A program made the translations under genes and the position numbers. 64,000 nt of DNA. Source: DATBSL01 sp964561785 (GTDB lineage Bacteria > Acidobacteriota > Vicinamibacteria > Fen-336). Below the pieces are notes generated by a model, which saw only the letters and a list, made by a program, of their open reading frames with translations, ran no database searches and was not told the origin of the DNA. The number at the start of each line of letters is the position of its first letter. Position 1 is the first letter of the stretch. The stretch lies in assembly GCA_964561785.1 (NCBI GenBank), contig CAZLRF010000010.1, positions 40,930 to 104,929 of the forward strand, given 5' to 3'. Positions 1-8,564 of the stretch are shown here, one piece after another.

Positions 1-316
1 GGTGCCGGATCGTCGGCGCGTAGATGCCGCCCGACGTCCGCGCCCTCGCGAGCGGGAGCTGGCTCTCGCGCGTCAGGGCGTGGCCCAGCTGGCGCCAGTG
101 CACGAGGTCGCGGCTGTGGAAGACGGGTACGCCGGGGAAAAACTCGAAGCTGCTCGTGACGAGGTAGTAGTCGGAGCCCACCCGCACGACGCTCGGGTCG
201 GGGTGGAAGCCCGGGACGACGGGGTTCTGGAACGACGTGACGCGGTCCGCGGCGCCGGCGAGAGCGGCGAGGACGCCGCCGCAGGCGACGGCCGCGGCGA
301 GGGACCGACGTCTCAC
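1..316 (-). CDS. Glycoside hydrolase family 43 protein, N-terminal part only (cut by window edge)
   Basis: Only the first 105 residues are inside the window. A GTG start at 316 overlaps the upstream lipoprotein stop by four bases (GTGA), so it is the last known member of that operon. A short hydrophobic run at about residues 5-22 looks like an export signal. It is followed by NPVVPGFHPDPSVV, then DYYLVTSSFEFFPGVPVFHS and SGGIYAPTIR, the usual opening of five-bladed beta-propeller GH43 enzymes of the beta-xylosidase/arabinofuranosidase type; the Asp in HPDPS is the position of the family's catalytic base. The likely role is hydrolysis of xylo-oligosaccharides or arabinose side chains outside the cytoplasm. 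The acid and pKa-modulating residues lie outside the window, so activity and substrate cannot be judged. Confidence 0.88.
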   Translation of the reverse strand, partial: MRRRSLAAAVACGGVLAALAGAADRVTSFQNPVVPGFHPDPSVVRVGSDYYLVTSSFEFFPGVPVFHSRDLVHWRQLGHALTRESQLPLARARTSGGIYAPTIRH

Positions 317-924
317 GGCCGGACGGAGTCGATCGTGAGCCTGACGTCCTTCGAGGGCACGGCCACGCCCTTCGCCGTCCCCTCGAGGTCGCCCCGGGCG
401 GGGATCGCGTCGCCCGTCCTCGAGACCCGCGCGACCACGTCCACCGGGCCCTCGAAGCTCCCGCCCGCCATCATCGCGTCTCCCCCCGACAGCTCGAAGG
501 CGTACGGGAAGGTGGGCTTGTCGATGCGCCGCACGGCGAGAGTCGCCGCGTCCTTCTTGGCCATGAGGTAGAGCACGTCCGTGGGTGAGACCTGCAGCTT
601 CGGGGAGAGCGTGATCGTGCCGGTGATGCTCCCGGCCGAGCGCACCGGGGCGCCGGGGGCGCCCGGGACGTTCCCGTGCGGGTCGGGCGTCCCGACCGGT
701 GGGTGGCCGGGGGGCAGGGGCGCGGAGGCGTCGACGGGGGCCGCGCCGGTTGCGGGGGCTCCCGCGTCGCGGGAGCTCAGCGGGCGGTCGCCCGTGGCGG
801 GTGCCGGGGCCGCCGTGGCGACGGGGGGCGGGGGGGCGGAGCCACCTCCGCAGGCGGCGCCGAGGACGCCGAGGGCGAGGGCGGCGAGGGCGGCTGTGTT
901 CGCGAGCGTGCGGTCGAGGATCAA
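313..924 (-). CDS. Putative lipoprotein with CcmI/NrfG-type C-terminal domain
   Basis: The 203-residue product starts at TTG 924, overlapping the receiver stop by four bases (TTGA). The N-terminus is a hydrophobic segment ending in LGAAC, a plausible though imperfect lipobox with Cys near residue 24, followed by a Gly/Ala/Pro-rich linker to about residue 110. The last 100 residues (ITGTITLSPKLQVSPTDVLY, then DVVARVSRTGDAIPARGDLE) resemble the small beta-sandwich domain found at the C-terminus of c-type cytochrome assembly proteins CcmI/NrfG, where it follows TPRs; no TPR or other cytochrome assembly gene is visible here. A periplasmic lipid-anchored accessory protein is the safest description. 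The family match is from pattern memory, so function is open. Confidence 0.7.
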   Translation of the reverse strand: MILDRTLANTAALAALALGVLGAACGGGSAPPPPVATAAPAPATGDRPLSSRDAGAPATGAAPVDASAPLPPGHPPVGTPDPHGNVPGAPGAPVRSAGSITGTITLSPKLQVSPTDVLYLMAKKDAATLAVRRIDKPTFPYAFELSGGDAMMAGGSFEGPVDVVARVSRTGDAIPARGDLEGTAKGVAVPSKDVRLTIDSVRP

Positions 925-1304
925 GGGGATGTCTCCTCCGGTGCGGTTCGGGCGGCGGCCGCCGCCACGAGGGTGGGCAGCTCCTGTGCGAAGGCGCTGC
1001 GGGCGATGACGCGCGTGCAGCCCGCCGCCCGCGCGGCGGCGGCGCGCTCGGCGTGCACGTGGCTGAAGAAGGCGATGACCGGCAGGTCGGCGGGGCCGTC
1101 CCGGCGGATCGCGGCGACGGCCTCCGGCCAGGGCAGGCGGGAGGCGTCGGCGTCGACGAGGACGAGCCGCGCGCCCTCGCGGACGCCCGCCACGGCCTCC
1201 TCGGCCCGCCGGGCGGCCCGTACCTCCGTGCCCGCGGCGCGCGCGGCCTCGCGGATGCGCGAGAGGGCCATGAGGTCGTCCACCAGGGCGATCACGTGAG
1301 GCAT
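921..1304 (-). CDS. Degenerate stand-alone receiver-like protein
   Basis: This 127-residue protein has the length and layout of a CheY-like receiver: acidic pair Asp9-Asp10, a LVLVDADAS strand with Asp51/Asp53 at the phospho-acceptor position, and Ser81 after IAFF. The invariant Lys-Pro of the last active-site loop is replaced by Arg102-Ser103 and the region after the acceptor Asp lacks the usual PxxxG. It could therefore be a receiver that no longer switches by phosphorylation, or one that is regulated otherwise. No output domain is present. It is the first gene of a minus-strand operon with the lipoprotein and GH43 genes and faces the divergent rubrerythrin gene across 50 bases. Start ATG 1304 has a TATACT hexamer 9 bases upstream. 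Confidence 0.75.
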   Translation of the reverse strand: MPHVIALVDDLMALSRIREAARAAGTEVRAARRAEEAVAGVREGARLVLVDADASRLPWPEAVAAIRRDGPADLPVIAFFSHVHAERAAAARAAGCTRVIARSAFAQELPTLVAAAAARTAPEETSP

Positions 1305-1313
1305 CGAACGCCC

Positions 1314-1319
1314 AGTATA
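1314..1319 (-). promoter_or_regulatory. Putative -10 element (TATACT) of the receiver/lipoprotein/GH43 operon
   Basis: Minus-strand TATACT lies nine bases upstream of the ATG at 1304, which would give an almost leaderless transcript. The opposite strand of the same 50-base divergent gap carries CATAAT at 1322-1327, 27 bases before the rubrerythrin ATG. A convincing -35 box was not found for either. Confidence 0.4.
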
Positions 1320-1354
1320 GCCATAATGGGGGAGTCGAGAGGGAACGAGGCGCC

Positions 1355-1786
<432 letters not shown>

Positions 1787-1787
1787 G

Positions 1788-4511
1788 TTGGTCGACCGCC
1801 TGCTGGGCGTCCGCCCGGAGGAGCGCCGGGGCACGGCCGCCGCGTTCCTGACGATCTTCGGGACGCTCGCCGCTCACACGCTGCTCGAGACCGCGCGCGA
1901 CGCGCTGTTCCTCGCGCGGCTGCCGGCCTCCCGGCTCGCGGTCGTCTACCTGCTGATCGCCCTCGTCGCTGTCATCCTCACCCAGGTGCCGTGGGGACGC
2001 CGCAGAGCGACGGGGGCCTTCGCGCTCAGCCGGCTGCTCGGCGCGGGCGGGCTCGTGACGCTCGGGTTCTGGGCGGCGTTACCGTCGACCGGTGTCGCGC
2101 TCCTCTACGCGCTCTACGTGTGGACGGGCCTCCTCGGCAGCCTGGCCGTGCTCCAGTTCTGGATGGTCCTCGGCGACCTGTACACCGTCACGCAGGCCAA
2201 GCGTCTGTACGCGGTCGTGTGGACGGGGAGCCTCCTCGGGGCCACGACCGGGGCGCTCGCGGCCCGGCTCGTGGCCGGCCTCGCACCCTCCTCCACCCTC
2301 GTGCTCGTCTCCGCGGCGCTGCTCGGCCTCACCGCCGCCCTTCCCGCTGCCGCGCTCGGCCGCGCCGGGAGCCGGGCCGCAGTGCGCCCCCGGGGCGGCG
2401 GCTCCCTCGCGCAGGGAGTCGAGGTCCTGCGGGGCGACCCGTACGTGCGCAGCCTCGCCGTGCTCGCGCTGGTGTCGACGGTGGCGCTCACGCTCGCCGA
2501 CTTCGTGTTCAAGAGCGCGGTGGCCCGCTCGGTGCCCCCGGAGCGGCTCGGCGAGTTCTTCGGCGGCTTCTACGCCCTGCTCAACCTCCTCGCGCTGCTC
2601 GCCCAGCTCGTCGTGGGGGGGTGGCTGTTCCGGTCGTTCGGCCTGGTGCGCGCGCTGTGGGTCCTGCCCGTGCTCGTCTTCGTGGGGGCGTCGGGGGTCG
2701 CCCTCGGCGGGGGCCTCGGGGCCGCGCTGCTGCTCAAGGGCGCGGACGGCAGCCTGCGCAACTCGCTCCACCGAACAGGCAGCGAGCTGCTCTTCGTCCC
2801 CCTTGCGGACTCCGTCCGCGGTCGGGCGAAACCCCTCATCGAGCTCGTGGGCCAGCGGGGCGGTCAGGCGATCGCCTCGCTGCTCATCCTCTCGGAGAGC
2901 GTCCTCGGCCGCGGGGACGTGGTGTTCGCGGGGGCCTCCGCCGCGCTGTCGCTCGTGTGGATCGCGTGGGTGGCCGACCTCAAGCCGCTCTACCTCGACG
3001 TGTTCCGAGCCGCGCTGCGCGAGGGGACGCTGCGGCCCGCGGTCGACCTGCCGCCGGTCGACCTCGCGTCGCTCGAGACGCTGTTCGCCGCGCTCAACAG
3101 CGGCGACGACCACGAGGTGGTGGCGGCCATGGACCTGCTCGCCGAGGAGGGCCGCTCCCGCCTCATCCCCGCCCTCATCCTCTACCACCCGTCCCAACGG
3201 GTCGTGCTGCGCGCGCTGTCCCTGTTCGCCCGGGAGGGCCGCGCGGACTTCCTCCCGATCGCGGAGAGGCTCTCCCAGCACGCCGACGCCGAGGTGCGCG
3301 CGGCGGCGCTGCTCGCGCGCACGCGCGTGCGCCCCGAGGAGGCGGCCCTGCGCGCCGCGGTCGGCGACCGAAGCGCCCTCGTCCGCGCGACCGCCCTCGC
3401 CGGTCTCGTCGCCGGCGGATGGGCGGACGAGGCGAGCCGGGCGGCCCTCGTCGCGCTCGTGGACGACGGGGTGGAGGAGACGTCGGTGGCCCTCGCCCGG
3501 GCGATCGCCGCACAGCCGTCGCCCGAGTTCGAGCCCCTGCTGCTCCGCCTCGCCGCGAGCCCCTCGCCGGCGGTGGTCGTCCGCGTCGCGCGGGCGATGG
3601 CGGTCGACCCGCGCCCGTCGTTCCTGCCCGCGCTTCTCGACCTGCTCGGCCGCGGGGAGGCCCGCGCCGACGCCCGCGCGGCCCTCCTCGCCCAGGGGGC
3701 GACCGGGCTCGAGTTCCTGGGACGGGCCCTCCGCGACGTCGCCCTGCCCGTGGAGCTGCGGCGCCACCTCCCGCGGACGATCGCGCTGTTCGAGCCGGAG
3801 AAGGCGGGCGCGATCCTGCAGGCGCGGCTCATGGACGAGCCGTCGGGCCTCGTGCGCTACCGGATCCTGCGCGCGATGAACCGCCTCGCCGCCTCGGCCG
3901 GCGTCGCCTTCGACCCCGGCCTGCTCGGACGGGCGGCGGGGGCCACCGCGGAGTCGGTCCTGCGCCTCGTCCACTGGCGCTTCGTCCTCGAGCGCGGCGC
4001 GCGGGAGGACGCCTCCCGCGCGACGCCGGGCCACGGGCTGCTCCTGCAGCTCCTGCGCGACAAGGAGGAGCAGGCGGTGGAGAGGCTCTTCCGCCTCCTC
4101 GCGCTCCTCCACCGCTCCGAGGACTTCAAGGGGATCTTCCGCGGCCTGCAGTCGGCCGACCCGCGCACGCGGGCGAGCAGCCGCGAGCTGCTGGAGAACG
4201 TCCTCCGCCCGCCGCTGCGGGACCCCGTGCTCGCGATCGTCCACGAGGGGGACAGCGACGAGCGCCTCGCGCGCGGCCGGGAGCTGTTCGCTCCGCCCGC
4301 CCTCGGCTACACGGATCTGCTCGCCCTCCTCCTGGAGCGGGGCGGCGAGTCCCTGCGGTGTGTGGCCGCGTTCCACGTGGGGGAGCTCGGCCTCACGGAG
4401 CTTCGGCCGGCGCTCGAGGCGCGGGCGGGGTCGGCCCCGAGCTTCTTCCTCGCCCGCGTGCTGGAGCGGGCGCTCGGCGCCCTCGACGGGCGGAGGGGGG
4501 ACCGTGCCTGA
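1788..4511 (+). CDS. MFS/nucleotide-transporter-like membrane protein fused to HEAT repeats
   Basis: The 907-residue product has two halves. Residues 1 to about 405 are polytopic, with roughly a dozen hydrophobic segments, and contain the TARDALFLARLPASRLAVVY and YAVVWTGSLLGA stretches seen in Npt1/Npt2-like (ATP:ADP antiporter family) proteins and distant MFS relatives. From about residue 420 the sequence turns into tandem Ala/Leu-rich helical pairs (for example ADAEVRAAALLARTRVRPEE and DRSALVRATALAGL) typical of HEAT repeats, to the C-terminus. Start TTG 1788 is one base after the rubrerythrin stop; another start is possible. The next gene, encoding two cNMP-binding domains, overlaps it by 8 bases, a pairing suggesting that ligand binding on a cytoplasmic partner regulates the membrane protein. 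Transported substrate is unknown; lysine and acidic residues needed for nucleotide exchange were not verified. Confidence 0.7.
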   Translation: MVDRLLGVRPEERRGTAAAFLTIFGTLAAHTLLETARDALFLARLPASRLAVVYLLIALVAVILTQVPWGRRRATGAFALSRLLGAGGLVTLGFWAALPSTGVALLYALYVWTGLLGSLAVLQFWMVLGDLYTVTQAKRLYAVVWTGSLLGATTGALAARLVAGLAPSSTLVLVSAALLGLTAALPAAALGRAGSRAAVRPRGGGSLAQGVEVLRGDPYVRSLAVLALVSTVALTLADFVFKSAVARSVPPERLGEFFGGFYALLNLLALLAQLVVGGWLFRSFGLVRALWVLPVLVFVGASGVALGGGLGAALLLKGADGSLRNSLHRTGSELLFVPLADSVRGRAKPLIELVGQRGGQAIASLLILSESVLGRGDVVFAGASAALSLVWIAWVADLKPLYLDVFRAALREGTLRPAVDLPPVDLASLETLFAALNSGDDHEVVAAMDLLAEEGRSRLIPALILYHPSQRVVLRALSLFAREGRADFLPIAERLSQHADAEVRAAALLARTRVRPEEAALRAAVGDRSALVRATALAGLVAGGWADEASRAALVALVDDGVEETSVALARAIAAQPSPEFEPLLLRLAASPSPAVVVRVARAMAVDPRPSFLPALLDLLGRGEARADARAALLAQGATGLEFLGRALRDVALPVELRRHLPRTIALFEPEKAGAILQARLMDEPSGLVRYRILRAMNRLAASAGVAFDPGLLGRAAGATAESVLRLVHWRFVLERGAREDASRATPGHGLLLQLLRDKEEQAVERLFRLLALLHRSEDFKGIFRGLQSADPRTRASSRELLENVLRPPLRDPVLAIVHEGDSDERLARGRELFAPPALGYTDLLALLLERGGESLRCVAAFHVGELGLTELRPALEARAGSAPSFFLARVLERALGALDGRRGDRA

Positions 4512-5451
4512 GGCGCCCCGGCTGCTCCCGCCGCTCGAGCGGCTGCTCCACCTCAAGCGGGTGCCCATGCTCTCGGGCCTCGCCGGCTCGGACCTCGCCG
4601 CCATTGCCGACGCGGCCGGGGAGCGGTTCTTCCCGAAGGGCGCGGTCGTCTACCGCGAGGGCGAGCCGGTCGGCTCGGTCCACCTCGTGGTGCAGGGCTC
4701 GCTCGCGACGTTCCGTGGTGGCCGGCGCTTCGGCCAGGTGGGGCCGGGCGCCGGGGTCGGGGGGCTCGGCGTCTTCTCGCGCGACCCGCTCGTCTCGCGG
4801 GTCGCGGCGGACGAGGACACGCTCACTCTCGAGCTCGACGCCGACGCGCTGTTCGAGCTGCTCGAGGACCACTTCCCGGTGCTGCACCACGTGCTGCGCG
4901 AGATGAGCCGCCGCGCGATCGACCTGCTCACCCGCTTCCGCCTCGACCCGACCACGGGCATCCCCGAGTGCCCGGTCGACGCCGCGGAGCTTCCCGCGGA
5001 GATGGACCTCGTCGACCGGATCTTCTTCCTGCGCCGGATGAGCGTGTTCCGCCGCAGCTCGATCACAGCCCTCGCCGAGATGGCCCGCTCGATGGCGCAG
5101 GTCCGGTTCGCACCGGGCGACGTCCTGTGGCGCGAGGGGGAACCCGCCCGCGGGGTCTTCCTCGTGCGCAGCGGCTGGCTGCGGGCCCGCTCGGCGGCGG
5201 GCCTCGCCTTCCGCCCGGGCCCCGGCTTTCCCCTCGGCGCCCTCGAGGCGCTCGGGGAGCGCCGCCGCTTCTACGACGCCGAGGCGCAGACGCCAGTGGT
5301 CGCGCTGCAAGGAGACATCTCCGCCCTCGTCGACGTCTTCGAGGACCACTTCGACACCGCCCGGGACTATCTCGCGGTCATCGCCGAGTCGACCCTGCGC
5401 ATCCTCGACTGGAGCGCGGCCCGCGGGCACGAGCCGCTCGCCCCGTCCTGA
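4504..5451 (+). CDS. Protein with two cyclic-nucleotide-binding-type domains
   Basis: The 315-residue cytoplasmic protein starts at GTG 4504 inside the upstream gene. Two Crp-like beta-roll domains can be outlined: about residues 15-150 (VPMLSGLAGSDLAAIADAAG, FPKGAVVYREGEPVGSVHLV) and about 180-300 (MSVFRRSSITALAEMARSMA, FAPGDVLWREGEPARGVFLV). The first keeps the strand-turn layout of the cNMP_binding family, but the phosphate-binding cassette motif (FGExALL..RxA) is poorly conserved, with RDPLVSRVAADEDT in the equivalent place, so true cAMP/cGMP binding is uncertain. There is no helix-turn-helix. Overlap with the HEAT transporter gene implies a dedicated regulatory subunit. Confidence 0.75.
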   Translation: MPEAPRLLPPLERLLHLKRVPMLSGLAGSDLAAIADAAGERFFPKGAVVYREGEPVGSVHLVVQGSLATFRGGRRFGQVGPGAGVGGLGVFSRDPLVSRVAADEDTLTLELDADALFELLEDHFPVLHHVLREMSRRAIDLLTRFRLDPTTGIPECPVDAAELPAEMDLVDRIFFLRRMSVFRRSSITALAEMARSMAQVRFAPGDVLWREGEPARGVFLVRSGWLRARSAAGLAFRPGPGFPLGALEALGERRRFYDAEAQTPVVALQGDISALVDVFEDHFDTARDYLAVIAESTLRILDWSAARGHEPLAPS

Positions 5452-5469
5452 CCGGCCGGCCCTCCGCCC

Positions 5470-5499
5470 TTGCGGTGCGGCGGCGCGGTGAACTAAGCT
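5470..5499 (+). promoter_or_regulatory. Putative promoter for the YtxH/DUF948 pair
   Basis: TTGCGG (5470-5475) and TAAGCT (5494-5499) are separated by 18 bases, 40 bases before the GTG start at 5540. The AT content of this stretch stands out from the GC-rich surroundings. Confidence 0.4.
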
Positions 5500-5539
5500 G
5501 TCCGCCTCGTCTCCCGCAGCGGCGGGCAGGAGGTTCCAC

Positions 5540-5866
5540 GTGACGCAAGACGATCGCGGCGCCGGCACGTCCGGAGTGGTCCTGTCGTTCCTCCTGGGCG
5601 CGCTCTCCGGCGCGGCCCTCGCGATTCTCTTCGCCCCCCGCTCGGGGCGCGAGACCCGCGAGATGCTGGGCGAGAGGCTGCGTGAGACCGCGGAGCGCGG
5701 GCGCCGGCTGGGGGAGCAGGTGGTGGAGAAGGGCCGCGCGGCGGCCGAGGACGCCTCCGGCTACCTCGACCGCCAGCGCGAGGCCCTCGAGAAGCGGCGC
5801 GACCGGCTCGCGGCGGCGGTCGAGGCGGGGCGGCAGGCCTACCGCGACGAGAAGGAGAAGATGTAG
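5540..5866 (+). CDS. YtxH-domain small membrane protein
   Basis: The 108-residue protein has one membrane segment (VVLSFLLGALSGAALAILFA, residues about 12-31) immediately followed by PRSGRETREML, the hallmark of YtxH/DUF883-like general-stress proteins, and then a long charged helix rich in Arg, Glu and Ala. Such proteins sit in the inner membrane with a cytoplasmic coiled tail; their biochemical role is not known. A good ribosome site (AGGAGG 9-10 bases upstream) supports GTG 5540. The DUF948 gene follows after six bases, the same pair found in many Firmicutes and acidobacterial stress loci. Confidence 0.85.
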   Translation: MTQDDRGAGTSGVVLSFLLGALSGAALAILFAPRSGRETREMLGERLRETAERGRRLGEQVVEKGRAAAEDASGYLDRQREALEKRRDRLAAAVEAGRQAYRDEKEKM

Positions 5867-5872
5867 CGCTCC

Positions 5873-6325
5873 ATGGACACCTGGGGGACCGTCTTCCTCG
5901 GCGTGATCGCCCTCGCCTCCGTCGTCCAGGCGGCGTTCCTGATCGGGCTCGTGGCGTACGGGCGCCGCCTCGGCCAGCGCCTCGAGGCCCTGCAGGCGCG
6001 GCTCGACCGGGAGATCTCGCCCGCGCTCGAGAGCTTCACCCGCGTGAGCCGGGCCGCGGCCGAGATCGCCGACCTCGCGACCGTCCAGGCCAGGCGGGTG
6101 GATCTCGTGCTCGCGGACACGATCGACCGGATCGAGGAGACGTCGGCCGTCGTCCAGCAGCTGGTCGTCCGTCCTCTGAAGCCGATCGGGGGGATCGTGG
6201 CCTTCCTCAAGGGGCTGCAGCGCGGGATGGAGGTGTTCTTCGCCTTCGACCGCGACGCCGCCGTGCGACGCCCGCCGCCCGGCCGCCGGGCCCACGGCGA
6301 GGACGACGAGCACCTGTTCATCTGA
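5873..6325 (+). CDS. DUF948-family membrane protein
   Basis: A single N-terminal membrane helix (about residues 7-28) leads into a long amphipathic helix in which ESFTRVSRAAAEIADLATVQ and LADTIDRIEETSAVVQQLVV give the alternating pattern of DUF948 proteins, which are distantly like methyl-accepting coiled coils. After PLKPIGGIVAFLKGL, also typical of the family, the tail is basic and proline-rich. It is co-transcribed with the YtxH gene. Its stop is 12 bases from the stop of the convergent PH-domain gene. Length 150 residues. No enzymatic motif is present. Confidence 0.8.
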   Translation: MDTWGTVFLGVIALASVVQAAFLIGLVAYGRRLGQRLEALQARLDREISPALESFTRVSRAAAEIADLATVQARRVDLVLADTIDRIEETSAVVQQLVVRPLKPIGGIVAFLKGLQRGMEVFFAFDRDAAVRRPPPGRRAHGEDDEHLFI

Positions 6326-6337
6326 CGCGGTCGCGCT

Positions 6338-6814
6338 TCAGCGGCTCGCCTCGCGCACGCGCCTCGCCACGGTCCGCTCGAGCCGAAGGCGATCCTCGAC
6401 CCGAAGGCCGCTCGTCTCGAGCGTGACCGCCCGGCCGTTCGCGGCCTTCACCCGGATCCCGCCGGCCGCGGGCTCCACGGCCTCGACCTCGCGCCACGAG
6501 AGCCGCGTGGCGCCCCACAGGTCGCGGGTCGAGACGCCGGCCTCGACGACCTCGACCCGCCACGACAGACGCTGGGCGCCGAGGGTGCACGCGGCGAGCG
6601 CCGCCGCCGCCCCGAGGGCCCGGTAGCGGCGCCGCAGGCCGAGAGGGGCCGCCGCGAGCGCCGCCGCGCCCGCGAACGCTGCCCCCGCCCGGCGAGGGGG
6701 GTGATCCAGGCGCAGCCCCGCGTTCTCCCACACGAGCCGAGGAGGGCCGGCGGCGAGGGCGAGGGCGGCGACGGCGGCGGCCAGGAGGGCCGCCCGGGCC
6801 ACCCGGAGCCTCAA
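6338..6814 (-). CDS. Small membrane protein with bacterial PH-like domain
   Basis: The 158-residue product is read from TTG 6814, whose bases overlap the stop of the J-domain gene (TTGA). Two hydrophobic hairpin segments (about residues 5-22 and 40-75) precede a beta-rich domain with VSTRDLWGATRLSWREVEAV and RAVTLETSGLRVEDRL, the arrangement of PH-domain (bPH) membrane proteins of unknown role. Downstream of the DUF4388-J-TPR gene it is the last gene of that operon. Start choice rests on the overlap; an internal GTG four codons later is possible. Confidence 0.65.
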   Translation of the reverse strand: MRLRVARAALLAAAVAALALAAGPPRLVWENAGLRLDHPPRRAGAAFAGAAALAAAPLGLRRRYRALGAAAALAACTLGAQRLSWRVEVVEAGVSTRDLWGATRLSWREVEAVEPAAGGIRVKAANGRAVTLETSGLRVEDRLRLERTVARRVREASR

Positions 6815-8487
6815 GAAGCCTTGCCCCGTCCGAACAGGCGCTTGAGGATTCCGCCCCCGCCGGGCCCGGGGGGGCCGAGCTCGATCGCCGCCTCGCGGTG
6901 GTCGGGGCGCAGCTCGACGACACGGCGGAACTGGGCCTGGGCGCGGGCCGCGCGCCCGCTCGCTTTGTAGACGAGCCCGAGCTCGAAGTGGGCGTCGACG
7001 TTGGCGGGGTCCTGGCGCACAACGTCCTGCAGCGTCTCCTCGGCGCGGCGGAGCCAGTTCGGGTTCTTCGCATAAGCGCGGGCGAGGAGGATCCGCCCGC
7101 GGTTCTGGTGTCGCGCGGGGGCCATGTGCGGCACCGCGGCCTCGAGGACCTGGATCGCGTCCCAGTATCGGGCCTGAGCGATCAGAAGCTGGGCCCGCAG
7201 GAGCGTCTCCTCTGGCGGGACGAATTCGGGCGCGGCGGCGGGAGGGGGTGGCGGGGCGCTGGGAGGGCGCGGCTCGGCGGCGGGGGCCGGCGGGGGGCCG
7301 GCTGCGGCGTGCTCCGTGTCGGGAGCGGTCGCCTCGCGCCGGGGCGCCGCGACGCCCAGGCGGGCCTCGTAAGACGCGCGGCTCTTCGCCTCGCCGAGGA
7401 CTTCCCACGCCTCCCCCACGCGGATGAGGATGCCCGCGAGAAAGTCGTGCATGTCCTCGAGACGCGGGTCGTTGTGCACGTCGGGGTGGAACCGCTTCGT
7501 CAACGAGACGTACGCGCGTTTGACGTCCGCGTCGGTGCAGCCCGGCTCGATGCCCAGGACCTGGAAGTGGTTCTTGAGGGGAAGGGAGTTGAAGGTCTCG
7601 ACGATCTCCCTGCGCCACGCGAGCATCTCCGGGCCCATCTCCGGCCGGCGCTCGGGCTTGGGCTCGGGCGCGGGCGGCGCGCTCTCGGTCCCCTGCTCCA
7701 CCTCGGTCGCCTCGGGGAACGTGAAGGGTCGCTCGCCTTCCGCGTCCGACGCGTCGGGAGCCTGCCCCGGGGCGAGCGGGCCGGGCGGCGGGGCCGACGC
7801 GGAGGCGTGCCGCGGGCCCGGGGAGGCCCGCAACTCGACGCGCCCGGTGAGGAGAAGGCCGAGGAGCGTCCTCTCGGTCTCGTCCGTGTCCAGGGGGACG
7901 AGCTGGAGCACCTGCCGAGCGGTGGCCGTGCCGTCGATCCGCGAGAGGATGTAGCCCTCGGTCAGGGTCAGCGTGCGCTCCTCGGCGAGGGCTGTCGTGG
8001 CCACGAGCCGCTGGTCGAGGTCGCCGAGGGCCGCGCGCGCGGTGGCGGCGTCGCCGATCCTTCGGACGGCCTCGAGGATGAGCGGCTCGGTGGCGCCCGT
8101 CGTCTCGGCGAAGTCGTCCCCTCCGGCTCCGTCCTCGAAGGTCGCGGCGAGGGAGGGGTCGACGAGGGCCTCGAGCACCCGCTCGCGCGGGTCCGCGGCG
8201 GGGGCGGGGACCGGCGCGGGGAAGGGCCGCCTCACCGGCCTCGCGGCCCGGATGCCGACCTCCTCGAGGACGCGCTCGAGCCGCAGGCGTGCGGAGTCGT
8301 CGGGCCGCGGCGGCGGCGCGGGCTTCGGCTTCTCGTCCCGGAAGGCCACCCCGACGATCTGGCCCTGCCGCAGCCGGAGGCGGACTCCGGCCGGAGGCGT
8401 CCCGATCGCGAGGACGCCGCTGCGCCGCGCGCGGTAGTGCTCGGCGAGTGCGGACAGCGGGAGCGACTGGGGGCGGGAGTCGTCCAT
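6811..8487 (-). CDS. DUF4388-like / J-domain / TPR fusion protein
   Basis: The 558-residue cytoplasmic protein has four parts. Residues 1-65 and about 130-230 look like a split DUF4388 (PATAN-type) signalling module: SLPLSALAEHYRARRSGVLA, then GQIVGVAF, and later ERTLLGLLLTGRVEL. After a Pro/Ala linker, residues about 300-375 form a J domain with LPLKNHFQVLGI and an intact RFHPDV HPD triad, so it should be able to stimulate an Hsp70. A second proline-rich linker leads to TPR-like helices from about 440 (ARYWDAIQVLEAAVPH, ANVDAHFELGLVYKASGRAA). It ends LKRLFGRGKAS. The combination resembles myxobacterial and acidobacterial proteins of unknown role. It faces the hybrid kinase gene divergently. 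Confidence 0.8.
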   Translation of the reverse strand: MDDSRPQSLPLSALAEHYRARRSGVLAIGTPPAGVRLRLRQGQIVGVAFRDEKPKPAPPPRPDDSARLRLERVLEEVGIRAARPVRRPFPAPVPAPAADPRERVLEALVDPSLAATFEDGAGGDDFAETTGATEPLILEAVRRIGDAATARAALGDLDQRLVATTALAEERTLTLTEGYILSRIDGTATARQVLQLVPLDTDETERTLLGLLLTGRVELRASPGPRHASASAPPPGPLAPGQAPDASDAEGERPFTFPEATEVEQGTESAPPAPEPKPERRPEMGPEMLAWRREIVETFNSLPLKNHFQVLGIEPGCTDADVKRAYVSLTKRFHPDVHNDPRLEDMHDFLAGILIRVGEAWEVLGEAKSRASYEARLGVAAPRREATAPDTEHAAAGPPPAPAAEPRPPSAPPPPPAAAPEFVPPEETLLRAQLLIAQARYWDAIQVLEAAVPHMAPARHQNRGRILLARAYAKNPNWLRRAEETLQDVVRQDPANVDAHFELGLVYKASGRAARAQAQFRRVVELRPDHREAAIELGPPGPGGGGILKRLFGRGKAS

Positions 8488-8509
8488 GGTCCTCGTTCGG
8501 AGAGGGCAT

Positions 8510-8517
8510 AGTATAGC
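8510..8517. promoter_or_regulatory. Bidirectional -10-like element between the J-domain and hybrid-kinase genes
   Basis: The imperfectly palindromic CATAGTATAG block gives TATACT on the minus strand (8515-8510, 22 bases before the J-protein ATG) and TATAGC/CATAGT on the plus strand. It is the only A/T-rich spot in the divergent gap. Confidence 0.4.
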
Positions 8518-8564
8518 GCGGCGCCTTGACGGGGGGCGCCCCGGGGGCGAAACTGCCGGGGCGC

